From positions 1-43,608 of the forward strand of contig CALWPV010000028.1 in NCBI GenBank assembly GCA_944383515.1: a stretch of DNA of 43,608 bases. The letters run 5' to 3'. The position numbers and the translations under genes were made by a program. Origin of the DNA: an uncultured Clostridia bacterium (GTDB lineage: Bacteria > Bacillota > Clostridia > Lachnospirales > Bianqueaceae). Within the stretch, counting starts at the first letter, position 1. Every line of letters begins with the position of its first letter. Shown in pieces: positions 1-8,041 of the stretch. Under the pieces are notes generated by a model. That model made no database searches. It saw nothing but the letters and a program-made list of their open reading frames with translations, and was not told where the DNA came from.

Positions 1-125
1 GAAGCGCTTTAGCGCGAAGGTCGCGGCGCAAATTTCAAATTTGCGCCTGCGAAGGAAGCTATTTGTGACGCTTCGGCACAAATAGCCGTGTGAAAAATCA
101 GCTATTCGAGCTGATTTTTCACACT
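1..125 (-). repeat. Dispersed structured repeat, copy 1
   Basis: This element aligns without gaps to 31911-32035, with 115 of 125 positions identical by my count. It holds four inverted repeats: 4-15 (4-bp stem), 25-47 (11-bp arms, 1-nt centre), 58-86 (10-bp stem) and 88-124 (16-bp stem, 5-nt loop). The differences between copies fall in loops or spacers, or keep pairing when read as minus-strand RNA. The copy lies downstream of the jag terminator, so it may lead a minus-strand gene outside the window. It starts at the window edge and may be truncated. I do not recognise the family. It could be a non-coding RNA leader or a REP/MITE-like element. Confidence 0.85.
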
Positions 126-160
126 AACTCCATTCCTATAATCAATCGCTGATTAAAAAG

Positions 161-193
161 AAAGAGATGCTGCAACTTGGCAAGCATCCCTTT
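161..193 (-). terminator. Intrinsic terminator after jag
   Basis: Read on minus, a stem GGGATGC/GCATCTC with one G-U pair is followed by a T-rich tail (CTTTCTTTTT). It lies just past the jag stop codon and should end the rpmH-to-jag operon. Confidence 0.75.
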
Positions 194-201
194 TCGTAGC
201 C

Positions 202-1080
202 TTATGAGTGTCTTCTTCTAGGAGAAATAATAACCTTACGGTACGGTTCTTCTCCATCGCTATGGGTTTCAACCCCTCGATCAGGCTGCAAGGTAGCATG
301 AATAATACGTCTTTCATACGGATTCATGGGCTCCAGCACCACACGATGACCGGTACGCTTTACCTTTTTCGCCAAATTGACGGCTAACCGCTCCAGATTC
401 TGCTGTCTTCTTGCCCGATACCCTTCGGTATCTAGCTTGATCCGCACATGATCGGTACGTCCCTTATTTACTACCAAAGTAGCTAAATACTGAAGCGAAT
501 CCAGCGTGCTGCCTCGTTTGCCAATAATAACGCCCATGCCTTCTCCCTCAATTTTTACATCCATAATCCCTTCGGGAGAAAAGCTGGTTTCAATCGTATG
601 TTGAATTCCCATGGCGCCAAGGACTTCGTCCAAAAACGCTTTTACCTTTTCTTGAACCTGATCGGCATCTTCAGGAATCTCATAAACAGGCGCCGCATAC
701 GCAGGCTTTGCTTCGCCAACTTCCTTCGGCTCTCTCTTTGTTTCTCTGGCCCGATTGGCCTGACGCAGTCGTTTTTCGATTGTGTCATCGATTACGACCT
801 TCTCACCGGTTACGGTACGCATTTCTTCCTGCGGCGGCTGCTCTTCCACTTCCGTTACGGTAATATCGCTTCCCAGCGGCTCCGACGCTTCTAATACCGG
901 GTCGGCGCCTTCTTTTAAAGTAGCTCTGATTTTGGCGTCGCGACGCAGCATACCAAGAAATCCCTTACTGCCTTCCTCTAAAACCTCGATATCGACCTGA
1001 TCACTGGAGGCGCCCAGCTGCAATAATGCATTGGTAATTGCCTCATCTACTGTCTTCGCACTAACTACAACCGAGTTCAT
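202..1080 (-). CDS. jag: RNA-binding protein Jag/KhpB
   Basis: Jag (KhpB, EloR) is a cytoplasmic RNA-binding protein linked in other Firmicutes to cell elongation and division. The 292-residue protein shows the family order: an N-terminal Jag_N domain (about residues 1-50), an acidic and charged linker, a KH domain with the loop IIGKRGSTLDSLQYL, and a C-terminal R3H domain (about 215-285, containing ERRIIHATL). Its start codon overlaps the yidC stop in an ATGA, which indicates translational coupling. It is the last gene of the rpmH-rnpA-yidD-yidC-jag operon, a conserved order. A terminator follows it. The usual next gene, mnmE, would lie outside the window. Confidence 0.95.
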   Translation of the reverse strand: MNSVVVSAKTVDEAITNALLQLGASSDQVDIEVLEEGSKGFLGMLRRDAKIRATLKEGADPVLEASEPLGSDITVTEVEEQPPQEEMRTVTGEKVVIDDTIEKRLRQANRARETKREPKEVGEAKPAYAAPVYEIPEDADQVQEKVKAFLDEVLGAMGIQHTIETSFSPEGIMDVKIEGEGMGVIIGKRGSTLDSLQYLATLVVNKGRTDHVRIKLDTEGYRARRQQNLERLAVNLAKKVKRTGHRVVLEPMNPYERRIIHATLQPDRGVETHSDGEEPYRKVIISPRRRHS

Positions 1081-2342
1081 TTATGATCTTCCTCCTTCTT
1101 TTCTGTAGAAGCCTGAGCGTCTTGCTCTTTCGCTTTCTTTTCTTCCAATTGCTTTTTATACAGCTCTCTCTCTTTCTGTTCTTGCTTCATGGCAGCAATT
1201 TTGTTTCCTGCCATGCTGCTCTTATTCACTGTATGAGCCGTACCGATTCGATTTCCGGTCATTTTATCAATATTCGATTTAGAGGCTTCTTTAAGCTTTC
1301 TTTTCTCAATCAGTTCTTCTTTACGCTTTAATGCTTCCTTATATTCTTCACGGTCAATAATAGAATCCAAAATCATCTGACTAAAGATACTAAAAATGTT
1401 ACCCGCAATCCAGTAAACACCCAGGCCAAGAGGCATGGAAGCCGTAAAGAATGCGGTCATGACAGGAAAAATATACGTCATCATTTTCATTGAGTTTTGT
1501 TGCTTAATCTTTCCATCTGCACTCGCCATTTTCTGGCGTTTTTCACTGGCGCGCTGCGCAAGCCAGCTTTGCAGGAAAGTAGTTCCGCCGGACAAAAGCG
1601 GAAAAATAATACCAATGCCTGTCCACCCGGGACTTTCTGAAAGGTTAAAGGTAAAGGCTCCAACGCCAAACGTATTGTAAGAAGCCTGCAGAGCGTAGTT
1701 AGCCTCAAATGTGGCATTGCCCGCCAAACCTGTTACATCTCTCAGCACTGTCCACTGTTCACGCGACAAATGGTATAATAAATCCATAATGGATTCTGTG
1801 GTATTCATGTCAAAATCTTGTAAAGAATTGATGACCGCCTGAAAGTTATTCGTTAAAATATCGGCATATCCCGATATTGACTGCACCTGAAGAGCCATAC
1901 TGTTATAAATATCGCCAATCTGGTTAACATAAAACGGTACATTCCGTAAAATCTCGAACAAGGCAAAAAGAATAGGCATTTGAATCAGAAGAGGCAAACA
2001 GCCGCTCATAGGATTGGCCTTATGCTTTTTATATAACTCCTGAATTTCCATATTCATTTTTTGGCTGGATTCGGGATCTTTTTTATTCTTATACTTATTT
2101 TGAATCTGTTCAACCTTAGGTTGTAACCGTGTCATAGCACGGGACGAGCGCTGTTGCTTCATCATAAGAGGGATCATAAGAGCCCTGACAATGACCGTAA
2201 ATAAAACAATGGTAATTGCCAACGAATGATTAGAGGTAAACATAGTTACCACATAAAACACTCCGTCGAAAATAAAGCTCAGCAAAAGCGCAAATGGTTT
2301 TAATAACCAGCTGGTAGTAGCTGCCAGACTAATAAAATTCAA
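1077..2342 (-). CDS. yidC: Membrane protein insertase YidC/Oxa1 family
   Basis: YidC inserts and folds proteins in the cytoplasmic membrane, alone or with SecYEG. The 421-residue protein has an N-terminal hydrophobic segment, the Oxa1 core starting near the LTRLQPK-like cytoplasmic loop (RAMTRLQPKVEQIQNKY), and several more membrane segments. It ends in a Lys/Glu-rich cytoplasmic tail typical of Gram-positive YidC. No lipobox cysteine is visible at the N-terminus, so it is probably not a lipoprotein. A long insertion of about 90 residues after the PFYVNQIG segment makes it longer than short Firmicute homologues. It lies 29 bases after yidD and overlaps jag by 4 bases. Confidence 0.95.
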   Translation of the reverse strand: MNFISLAATTSWLLKPFALLLSFIFDGVFYVVTMFTSNHSLAITIVLFTVIVRALMIPLMMKQQRSSRAMTRLQPKVEQIQNKYKNKKDPESSQKMNMEIQELYKKHKANPMSGCLPLLIQMPILFALFEILRNVPFYVNQIGDIYNSMALQVQSISGYADILTNNFQAVINSLQDFDMNTTESIMDLLYHLSREQWTVLRDVTGLAGNATFEANYALQASYNTFGVGAFTFNLSESPGWTGIGIIFPLLSGGTTFLQSWLAQRASEKRQKMASADGKIKQQNSMKMMTYIFPVMTAFFTASMPLGLGVYWIAGNIFSIFSQMILDSIIDREEYKEALKRKEELIEKRKLKEASKSNIDKMTGNRIGTAHTVNKSSMAGNKIAAMKQEQKERELYKKQLEEKKAKEQDAQASTEKKEEDHK

Positions 2343-2371
2343 TGGCTTGCTCCTCTCTGTACTCGCGGCTA

Positions 2372-2581
2372 TTACGGAACGGGATCATAGCCGCCCGGAT
2401 GAAAAGGATGGCATTTCAAAATCCTGCGCACTGCGAGCCATGTTCCTTTGCATGCGCCGTATTTCCGAATTGCTTCATACGCATATGCGGAACACGTTGG
2501 ATAAAACCGGCAGGTGGCAGGCTTAAGCGGCGAAATCCATCTGCGATAGATGTAAATTAAGCCCAGCAAAATAGTTTTCAT
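2372..2581 (-). CDS. yidD: Membrane protein insertion efficiency factor YidD
   Basis: YidD is a small, membrane-associated protein that assists YidC-dependent insertion. The 69 residues carry the family hallmarks: an N-terminal amphipathic stretch ([16 protein letters not shown]), the YPTCSAYA motif, and the conserved [13 protein letters not shown]-terminus. Three cysteines are present. The start codon lies one base past the rnpA stop, with a purine-rich ribosome site inside the end of rnpA, so the two genes are probably coupled. Confidence 0.95.
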   Translation of the reverse strand: MKTILLGLIYIYRRWISPLKPATCRFYPTCSAYAYEAIRKYGACKGTWLAVRRILKCHPFHPGGYDPVP

Positions 2582-2582
2582 C

Positions 2583-2918
2583 TCATCCGTTTCCCTTTAC
2601 TATTCCTAGCTTTTTGCCAAGTTTTAGCAGCGAAACTTCCATATCTGTGCTCTTTTTATTCCTCGCTGCCCTTCTGGCCACAATCACAATATCATACCCG
2701 GGCGCAAAAGCTATTTCGTGAAGCCGGAACGCTTCTTTAATTATTCTTTTGACTCTGCTTCGCACGACACTATTTCCAATCTTCTTACTGACAGTGATCC
2801 CTAGGCGGCTCACCGATAGGTCATTCTCCAATACATACATCGCGATGCAGTAATCAGCTTTGGATCTTCCCAAGCTGTAAACCCGGCGAAATTGTAAGTT
2901 TCTGAGGCTTTGCATCAT
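2583..2918 (-). CDS. rnpA: Ribonuclease P protein component
   Basis: RnpA is the protein subunit of RNase P and helps the RNA subunit mature the 5' ends of tRNAs. The protein has 111 residues, normal for the family, and contains the signature [13 protein letters not shown] followed by the [11 protein letters not shown] strand. The start is the first of two consecutive ATGs, placed after an AGGAGG site at about 2929-2934. It follows rpmH, from which it is separated by 97 bases holding a hairpin. Confidence 0.95.
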   Translation of the reverse strand: MMQSLRNLQFRRVYSLGRSKADYCIAMYVLENDLSVSRLGITVSKKIGNSVVRSRVKRIIKEAFRLHEIAFAPGYDIVIVARRAARNKKSTDMEVSLLKLGKKLGIVKGNG

Positions 2919-2948
2919 ACATACGCCTCCTGTTTAAACACAACAGTA

Positions 2949-2995
2949 AGACTGAACCGATTTCTTTCCTTAAATAAAACAAACCGATTCAGTCT
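2949..2995 (-). terminator. Hairpin between rpmH and rnpA
   Basis: A 15-bp stem is formed by AGACTGAATCGGTTT and AAATCGGTTCAGTCT when read on minus, closed through G-U pairs at the two positions that mismatch on plus. No clean T tract follows. It may be a partial terminator or an RNA-processing site that sets different levels of L34 and RnpA. Confidence 0.55.
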
Positions 2996-3015
2996 AATCA
3001 CGAGCTCTTCTGCCA

Positions 3016-3150
3016 TTAAGCAGTTAAGCTTTTTCTGCCTTTTCTTCTTCTTCTGGACAAAACCTTTCTTCCATTAGCGGTCATCATTCTTTTTCTAAAC
3101 CCATGTTCTCTTTTACGCTGTTTGGTTTTCGGCTGAAAAGTCATTTTCAT
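3016..3150 (-). CDS. rpmH: 50S ribosomal protein L34
   Basis: L34 is a very small, basic protein of the large ribosomal subunit. The 44-residue product begins [20 protein letters not shown] and ends GRKSLTA. It has the family's FQPK...HGFRKRM...GRKVL..RRRKGR pattern. The start at 3150 is preferred over the internal ATG two codons later because GGAGG lies 10 bases upstream. It is the first gene of the minus-strand operon that points away from dnaA, the standard arrangement at the bacterial origin. Confidence 0.97.
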   Translation of the reverse strand: MKMTFQPKTKQRKREHGFRKRMMTANGRKVLSRRRRKGRKSLTA

Positions 3151-3185
3151 AGAGAATACACCTCCTTATTTTAGAGCACTCACTT

Positions 3186-3214
3186 ATTATATTGATGTAA
3201 TCGCCTTAAGTCAA
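3186..3214 (-). promoter_or_regulatory. rpmH operon promoter
   Basis: On minus, TTGACT and TATAAT are separated by exactly 17 bases, ending about 35 bases before the rpmH start. This is a near-consensus housekeeping (sigma-A) promoter. Confidence 0.85.
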
Positions 3215-3261
3215 GCCTTTTTCCCTAAAAAGAGCGATATTTCCTTGGTTTTGAAAACATT

Positions 3262-3773
3262 TTATCCACCGTTACATTTAGGTTATCCACAAAACTGGGG
3301 GTAGTTGTCCACATTTTGTGGATAAAACATATGTTCTACTGTCTTTCACACTGCATAGAATCATACTTTTAAGACTTTCAAATTGTGCATAACTTTATCC
3401 ACAATATCAACATTCCTCCCTATTTTTTACAAAAGTATGACATAATTTCATGAAAATGAAATATTTCATTTTCAAGCCCGTCTTTTTTTACCATTTTAAA
3501 ACAAATTTGCCATATTTTATAAGATCAGGCTCTGAGTTATCCACAAAGTTATCCACACGGTAAACAGTGTCTATTCGTATTTTTTCGCCATTTTACGCCT
3601 CTTTTATGATCAAAATATGCAAAAAGTGAATGGCATCGACAACCAATTCACAGTCTTCCTCCGAGTTATTCACATTTTGTGGATAACCATGTGATTAACT
3701 TTGCGCCTAACGCCTCTGAAAGCCCTATTTATCCACAATTAAGCTGTGAAAAAAGTTATCCACTTTGTCCACA
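3262..3773. other. oriC, upstream DnaA-box cluster (incC-like)
   Basis: The gene-free stretch before dnaA holds many 9-mers matching TTATCCACA or close variants in both orientations. They lie at about 3262, 3283, 3305, 3317 (reverse), 3395, 3537, 3549, 3666, 3678 (reverse), 3729, 3756 and 3765. Several are tandem or face-to-face. The sequence between them is AT-rich. By analogy with the two-part Bacillus origin, this is the DnaA-binding and regulatory half, which would also allow autoregulation of dnaA. Confidence 0.9.
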
Positions 3774-3834
3774 GCTCTTTGTGGGTATCCTTGACGAATC
3801 GGTTATAAAAACTGCACGAATCTTACTTTTTTTA

Positions 3835-3863
3835 TTGAACTGAGGTTTTATTTTTGATATCAT
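3835..3863 (+). promoter_or_regulatory. Likely dnaA promoter
   Basis: TTGAAC and TATCAT are spaced by 17 bases, about 50 bases before the dnaA start. The -10 is imperfect. Another TTGACG at 3791 has no convincing partner. Confidence 0.5.
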
Positions 3864-3912
3864 ATAGAGTGATTTATTGTCTCTCATTATTTCTTTAGGA
3901 GGTTTCACATTT

Positions 3913-5265
3913 ATGAATTCTGATCCTGTAACGCTTTATGCTGGAATTAAGGAATTACTGAAAAATCGTATTTCCGAAGTCAGCTTTGAAACCTGGTTTA
4001 AAGATCTGGTGCCTGTTGCCGTAGAAAATAAATTGCTCATCCTGGAGACCTCTGTGCCTGTTGCAAAAGATATTATAGGCAATCGCTTTATGACGGATAT
4101 CGAACAATGCTTTCAAGAACTTGGCTACCAAGATTTTCACTTTCAAGTGCTGGACGCCGGCGAGTACCAAAAGAAACAAGAAGCCAGCCCCCGTGCCAAT
4201 ATAACGGAAGATGCCACGGAGTTAGCAAAAAAAGCCGGGTTAAACCCCCGTTATACCTTTGAAAACTTTGTATCGGGAGCTAATAACCGGCTTGCCTACG
4301 CCTCGGCCGTTGCCGTTGCCGATTATCCGGGTAACACATATAATCCGCTTTATATTTGGGGAAGTCCCGGTCTTGGTAAAACGCACCTGATGCAGTCCAT
4401 TGGTCACCATGTTTTGCAAAACGATCCCACGAAAAAGGTTTTATATATCGCTTCCGATACATTTATCAATGAAATGATTAACGCCATTTCCAGTAAAAGA
4501 AACGAAGATTTTCGTCAAAAATACAGAGAAATCGATGTGCTTCTAATTGACGATATTCAGTTCTTAGGGGGTAAAGAAGGTACGCAGGATGAATTTTTCC
4601 ATACCTTCAATACCTTGTATCAGGCGAACAAACAAATTGTAATTTCCGGCGATCGTCCTCCGGAAGAAATTCAGCGGCTAGAAGAACGGATTCGCTCGCG
4701 GTTTAAATGGGGTATGATTGCCGATATCAAAGCGCCTGATTACGAAACCCGCGTGGCTATTCTGCAAAAGAAAGCGGAAGTTAACCATATTAATATTGAT
4801 ATTCCGGTTCTCAGCTATATTGCAAACAATGTGTCCTCTAATATTAGAGAACTGGAAGGCGCGCTTACCCGCGTTGACGGCTTCAGTAAATTATATCCTG
4901 ACCGCCCCATTGATATCGAGCTGGCTCAGGAAGCCCTCAAAGACTACTTCGGATCGGATACGCAGCGCGTTTTAACGGTTCCGCGTATTATTGACATTGT
5001 TTGTGAACGGTACCATATTCGTGCCGAAGATATCCGTTCTAAGAAGAAACCAAAAGAAATCGCCTACCCTAGGCAAATCGCTATGTACTTAAGCCGTAAG
5101 CTCACGGAAGAGCCGCTGTCTAACATTGGTAGTTACTTTGGGGGGCGCGATCATACAACGGTCATTCACGCCTGCAATAAAATTGCCGACGACCTGAAGG
5201 GAAATCAAGGAGACGAGCTGCGGCGCGCGCTGGAAGACATGGAACGTCGTCTTACAGGGGAATAA
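3913..5265 (+). CDS. dnaA: Chromosomal replication initiator DnaA
   Basis: DnaA is the AAA+ ATPase that binds DnaA boxes, opens oriC and starts loading of the replicative helicase. The 450-residue protein shows domain I (about 1-85, with SFETWFKDL), a short linker, and the AAA+ core with Walker A GSPGLGKTH and Walker B LLIDDIQFL. The C-terminal DNA-binding domain carries the signature GGRDHTTVIHA. The start at 3913 is chosen because AGGAGG (3898-3903) lies 9 bases upstream; an in-frame start at 3877 would add a non-conserved extension. It is flanked on both sides by DnaA boxes. Confidence 0.98.
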   Translation: MNSDPVTLYAGIKELLKNRISEVSFETWFKDLVPVAVENKLLILETSVPVAKDIIGNRFMTDIEQCFQELGYQDFHFQVLDAGEYQKKQEASPRANITEDATELAKKAGLNPRYTFENFVSGANNRLAYASAVAVADYPGNTYNPLYIWGSPGLGKTHLMQSIGHHVLQNDPTKKVLYIASDTFINEMINAISSKRNEDFRQKYREIDVLLIDDIQFLGGKEGTQDEFFHTFNTLYQANKQIVISGDRPPEEIQRLEERIRSRFKWGMIADIKAPDYETRVAILQKKAEVNHINIDIPVLSYIANNVSSNIRELEGALTRVDGFSKLYPDRPIDIELAQEALKDYFGSDTQRVLTVPRIIDIVCERYHIRAEDIRSKKKPKEIAYPRQIAMYLSRKLTEEPLSNIGSYFGGRDHTTVIHACNKIADDLKGNQGDELRRALEDMERRLTGE

Positions 5266-5301
5266 TTATACTTAAAATGCATTTTTATGCAATCAAATAA
5301 G

Positions 5302-5407
5302 TTATCCACATTTTTTGTGGATAAACCAACGTTTTTCTGTGGATAACGTGTGCATAATTTGTGGAAAAGTTCGTTTCCATTTGCTGGAATGTGATTTTTG
5401 TGGATAT
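5302..5407. other. oriC, downstream DnaA boxes (dnaA-dnaN spacer)
   Basis: Exact DnaA boxes occur at 5302-5310 and, reversed, at 5316-5324 and 5338-5346. A one-mismatch reversed box (TGTGGATAT) lies at 5399-5407. The first two face each other with 5 bases between. Together with the unwinding site downstream they form the second half of the bipartite origin. Confidence 0.85.
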
Positions 5408-5502
5408 CTCGACATTTTTCCACACGTTTTTCACTAAGCTGTCCACACTGAAAAACCTGAAATTATAAGGCTTTACGTCACATTTTCACAAATTCACAGC
5501 CC

Positions 5503-5545
5503 CTACTACTACTACTACTAAAAATAACTTATATATATACTACTT
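5503..5545. other. DnaA-trio repeat and AT-rich unwinding element
   Basis: At 5503-5520 the sequence is six uninterrupted CTA units, so the other strand reads 3'-GAT six times. This is the DnaA-trio motif, on which a DnaA filament is known in Bacillus to engage single-stranded DNA. It follows a C-rich run and poor DnaA-box-like sites, and is followed by AT-only sequence with a TATATATA core. This is the probable strand-opening site. Confidence 0.75.
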
Positions 5546-5612
5546 ACCCGTCGGTATCGATGGGATTCCATCGTCCTAAATCACACCCAACACATTGAAA
5601 GGAGCTTATTTT

Positions 5613-6722
5613 ATGCTAACCATTTGTAATCGCACCGATCTGCTTAAAGGAGTAAATACAGTTTCCAAAGCAGTTTCTAACAAAACCACCAGCCCTATTT
5701 TAGAATGCATTTTATTAGACGCAGAAGGAGCCACTCTTACACTATTAGGAAATGACCTTGAACTGGGTATTGAAACGAAAATTGAAGCCGTTGTAAAAAA
5801 AGAAGGCTGTATTGCTGTTAATGCCAGAATCTTTTCAGAGATTATTCGTCGTTTACCAGACGAAGACATTAAAATTGAGGTAGACGATACCTATACCATT
5901 ACTATAGAATGCGCCCGCTCTAAATTTAATATTGCCGGACAATCGGGAGACGATTTTCCGCGTTTACCGCAAATGCAAACTAAACAGCAAATTATCTTGT
6001 CTCAGGGAACCTTCAAAGACATGATTCATAACACAATTTTCTCTACCGCTCCGGAAGACAGCGGCCGTCCTATTTTAACAGGTGAACTTATGGATATCCG
6101 CGACGGATATTTATATTTAGTGGCTGTAGACGGCTATCGTATTTCCATGAGACGTACGCAAGTTAACTGCTCTGAAGAATTTAAGGTAACGGTTCCGGGC
6201 AAAGCGCTTAATGAAATTCATAAAATTTTGGAAAACGAAGAAGACTCCTTAATGACAGTAAACTTTACAGGGAAGCATGTTATTTTCCAAATGAATGATA
6301 CAACGGTGCTCACACGCCTTTTAGAAGGGGAGTTTTTGCAGTACGAACGCAATTTGAATATGGAATACAAGTCTAAGGTAACCATTAACAAAAAAGAGCT
6401 GTTAGACAGCGTTGACAGAGCCGCGCTCATTAGCCGCGAAAATAAAAATAGCAGTCCTATCCGCCTTCAAATAGAAAAAGACAAAATGATTATTACTTCT
6501 AATGCGGAAAATGGAAGCGCTTATGAAGAAGTAGCGCTGGGACTGGAAGGAGAAGAACTAGCCATTGCCTTTAATCCTCGGTACTATATGGACGCGTTAA
6601 AGGCTATAGAGGAAGAGACAATTAGTATTTTATTCTCCTCTTCTTTATCTCCGTGCATTATTCAAGATCCTGATGCAGAGGATTATAAATACTTTATTTT
6701 GCCGATTCGACTTCATTCTTAA
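5613..6722 (+). CDS. dnaN: DNA polymerase III beta sliding clamp
   Basis: The beta clamp encircles DNA and tethers the replicative polymerase and other repair proteins. The 369-residue protein is of normal length and carries the three repeated clamp folds. Recognisable stretches include SPILECILLDAEG in domain 1, GRPILTGELMDI in domain 2 and a C-terminal YFILPIRL. The start at 5613 follows AAAGGAG by 7 bases. It is the first gene after the oriC unwinding element, followed 24 bases later by yaaA and then recF, a conserved order. Confidence 0.97.
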   Translation: MLTICNRTDLLKGVNTVSKAVSNKTTSPILECILLDAEGATLTLLGNDLELGIETKIEAVVKKEGCIAVNARIFSEIIRRLPDEDIKIEVDDTYTITIECARSKFNIAGQSGDDFPRLPQMQTKQQIILSQGTFKDMIHNTIFSTAPEDSGRPILTGELMDIRDGYLYLVAVDGYRISMRRTQVNCSEEFKVTVPGKALNEIHKILENEEDSLMTVNFTGKHVIFQMNDTTVLTRLLEGEFLQYERNLNMEYKSKVTINKKELLDSVDRAALISRENKNSSPIRLQIEKDKMIITSNAENGSAYEEVALGLEGEELAIAFNPRYYMDALKAIEEETISILFSSSLSPCIIQDPDAEDYKYFILPIRLHS

Positions 6723-6746
6723 GAATAAAGAGGGGGAAGAAACATA

Positions 6747-6965
6747 ATGAAACTTTGTCAAATCAAAGGGCCATATATTCAGCTAAATCAGCTGTTAAAG
6801 CTGGAAGATCTGGCTAGTACCGGCGGACAGGCCAGAGCTATGATTGAAGAAGGGCAGGTTAAAGTGAATGGTGAGGTTACCTATGTTATTCGTAAAAAGC
6901 TGTACCAGGGAGACACGGTAGAAGCAAACGGGCAAACGCTGAAGGTGGAGATAGAAGAAGAATAA
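6747..6965 (+). CDS. yaaA: S4-domain RNA-binding protein YaaA/RlbA
   Basis: This is a 72-residue protein consisting essentially of one S4 RNA-binding fold. It shows LNQLLKLEDLASTGGQARAM followed by GQVKVNGEV. Members of this family sit between dnaN and recF in many Firmicutes and are thought to act with ribosomes. The stop codon TAA overlaps the recF ATG by one base (TAATG), showing tight coupling. Confidence 0.92.
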   Translation: MKLCQIKGPYIQLNQLLKLEDLASTGGQARAMIEEGQVKVNGEVTYVIRKKLYQGDTVEANGQTLKVEIEEE

Positions 6966-8041
6966 TGTATGTAAAACGGCTGATGCTAAAAAATTTCCGG
7001 TGTTATGAAGAATTAGACGTGGAGTTATCGCCGCATATCAATATTATTCACGGAAAAAACGCACAGGGAAAAACTAACTTATTAGAAGCCGTATACTACT
7101 GCGCAACGGGCCGTTCACACAGAACTTCTTACGATAAAGAATGCATTCGCTATGATCAAAGCGAAGCCATGATTAAAATCTGGTATGAAAAGTACAAAGA
7201 AGAGCAACTGGAAATTCATATTCGGAAAAATGGCCGTAAGTCCATTGCGGTCAATGGGTATCCCGCTCGGAGAATTAACGAGCTTTTCGGCTGTTTTCAG
7301 GTTGTGCTTTTTTCTCCGGAGGATCTGTCTTTAATTAAAAGCGGTCCGGCGAAACGGCGAAAGTTTATGGATATGGAAATTTGCCAGGTCGACCCGGTCT
7401 ATTTGTATCAGCTGCAGCAATACAGCAAAGTACTTCGGCAAAGAAATCAGCTGCTCAAAGAAATTGCAAAAAAAGCGGCGACAAAAGATACAATTTTTGC
7501 CTGGGACGAGCAGCTGGTAAGCTATGGCGTTAAAATTATGGAGCGCCGCCGCCAGTTTACGGAGCAGCTGAGACAGTATACCAGCCGCATCCACCGGCAG
7601 ATTACTCATGAAGAGGAAACGTTATCGATTACGTACGAAAACAACGTTCCTATCGCTGCATCTGATTTTCAGCGTAAGCTGGAAGAAGATTTAGCGAGAG
7701 ATATTCGGTTTGGCAGTACGGCGAGCGGGCCGCACCATGATGATTTGGCAATGTGGATTAACGGCGCCGATGTGCGTGTGTACGGATCGCAGGGGCAGCA
7801 GAGAACAACGGCGCTTTCTATGAAGCTGGCCGAGCTTTCCATGATGAAGGAAGAGACGAAGTATAGCCCGGTGCTGCTGCTAGATGACGTGATGAGTGAG
7901 CTGGACCAAGAGCGGCAGTGGCATTTGGCGCAGTATATTCAGGAAAATCAGACGATTTTGACCTGTACGGGTATTGAGGACAGTATTCGGAGGCTGCCGG
8001 CCGGCAAGGTGCTGGAAGTGAGAAAGGGAAAGATAGTATGA
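6965..8041 (+). CDS. recF: DNA replication and repair protein RecF
   Basis: RecF is an SMC-like ATPase that helps load RecA on gapped DNA. The 358-residue protein carries Walker A GKNAQGKTNL near residue 34, the ABC-type signature region around YGSQGQQRTTALS, and Walker B LLLDDVMSELD near residue 305. Length and motif order are normal. The start overlaps the yaaA stop and the end overlaps the next gene in an ATGA. gyrB, the usual next gene in many Firmicutes, is not present here. Confidence 0.96.
   Translation: MYVKRLMLKNFRCYEELDVELSPHINIIHGKNAQGKTNLLEAVYYCATGRSHRTSYDKECIRYDQSEAMIKIWYEKYKEEQLEIHIRKNGRKSIAVNGYPARRINELFGCFQVVLFSPEDLSLIKSGPAKRRKFMDMEICQVDPVYLYQLQQYSKVLRQRNQLLKEIAKKAATKDTIFAWDEQLVSYGVKIMERRRQFTEQLRQYTSRIHRQITHEEETLSITYENNVPIAASDFQRKLEEDLARDIRFGSTASGPHHDDLAMWINGADVRVYGSQGQQRTTALSMKLAELSMMKEETKYSPVLLLDDVMSELDQERQWHLAQYIQENQTILTCTGIEDSIRRLPAGKVLEVRKGKIV

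Noticed and set aside
88..125. Leader peptide (GTG AAA AAT CAG...) at the edge of both repeat copies
   Set aside because: Both copies could encode six residues after an SD-like sequence, but the frame is contained in a 16-bp stem and too short to be judged. It differs at one codon because of a loop change.
5503..5520. Short tandem repeat as CRISPR or microsatellite
   Set aside because: A run of CTA units directly next to DnaA boxes and an AT-rich stretch is better explained as the DnaA-trio element. There are no spacers as in CRISPR.
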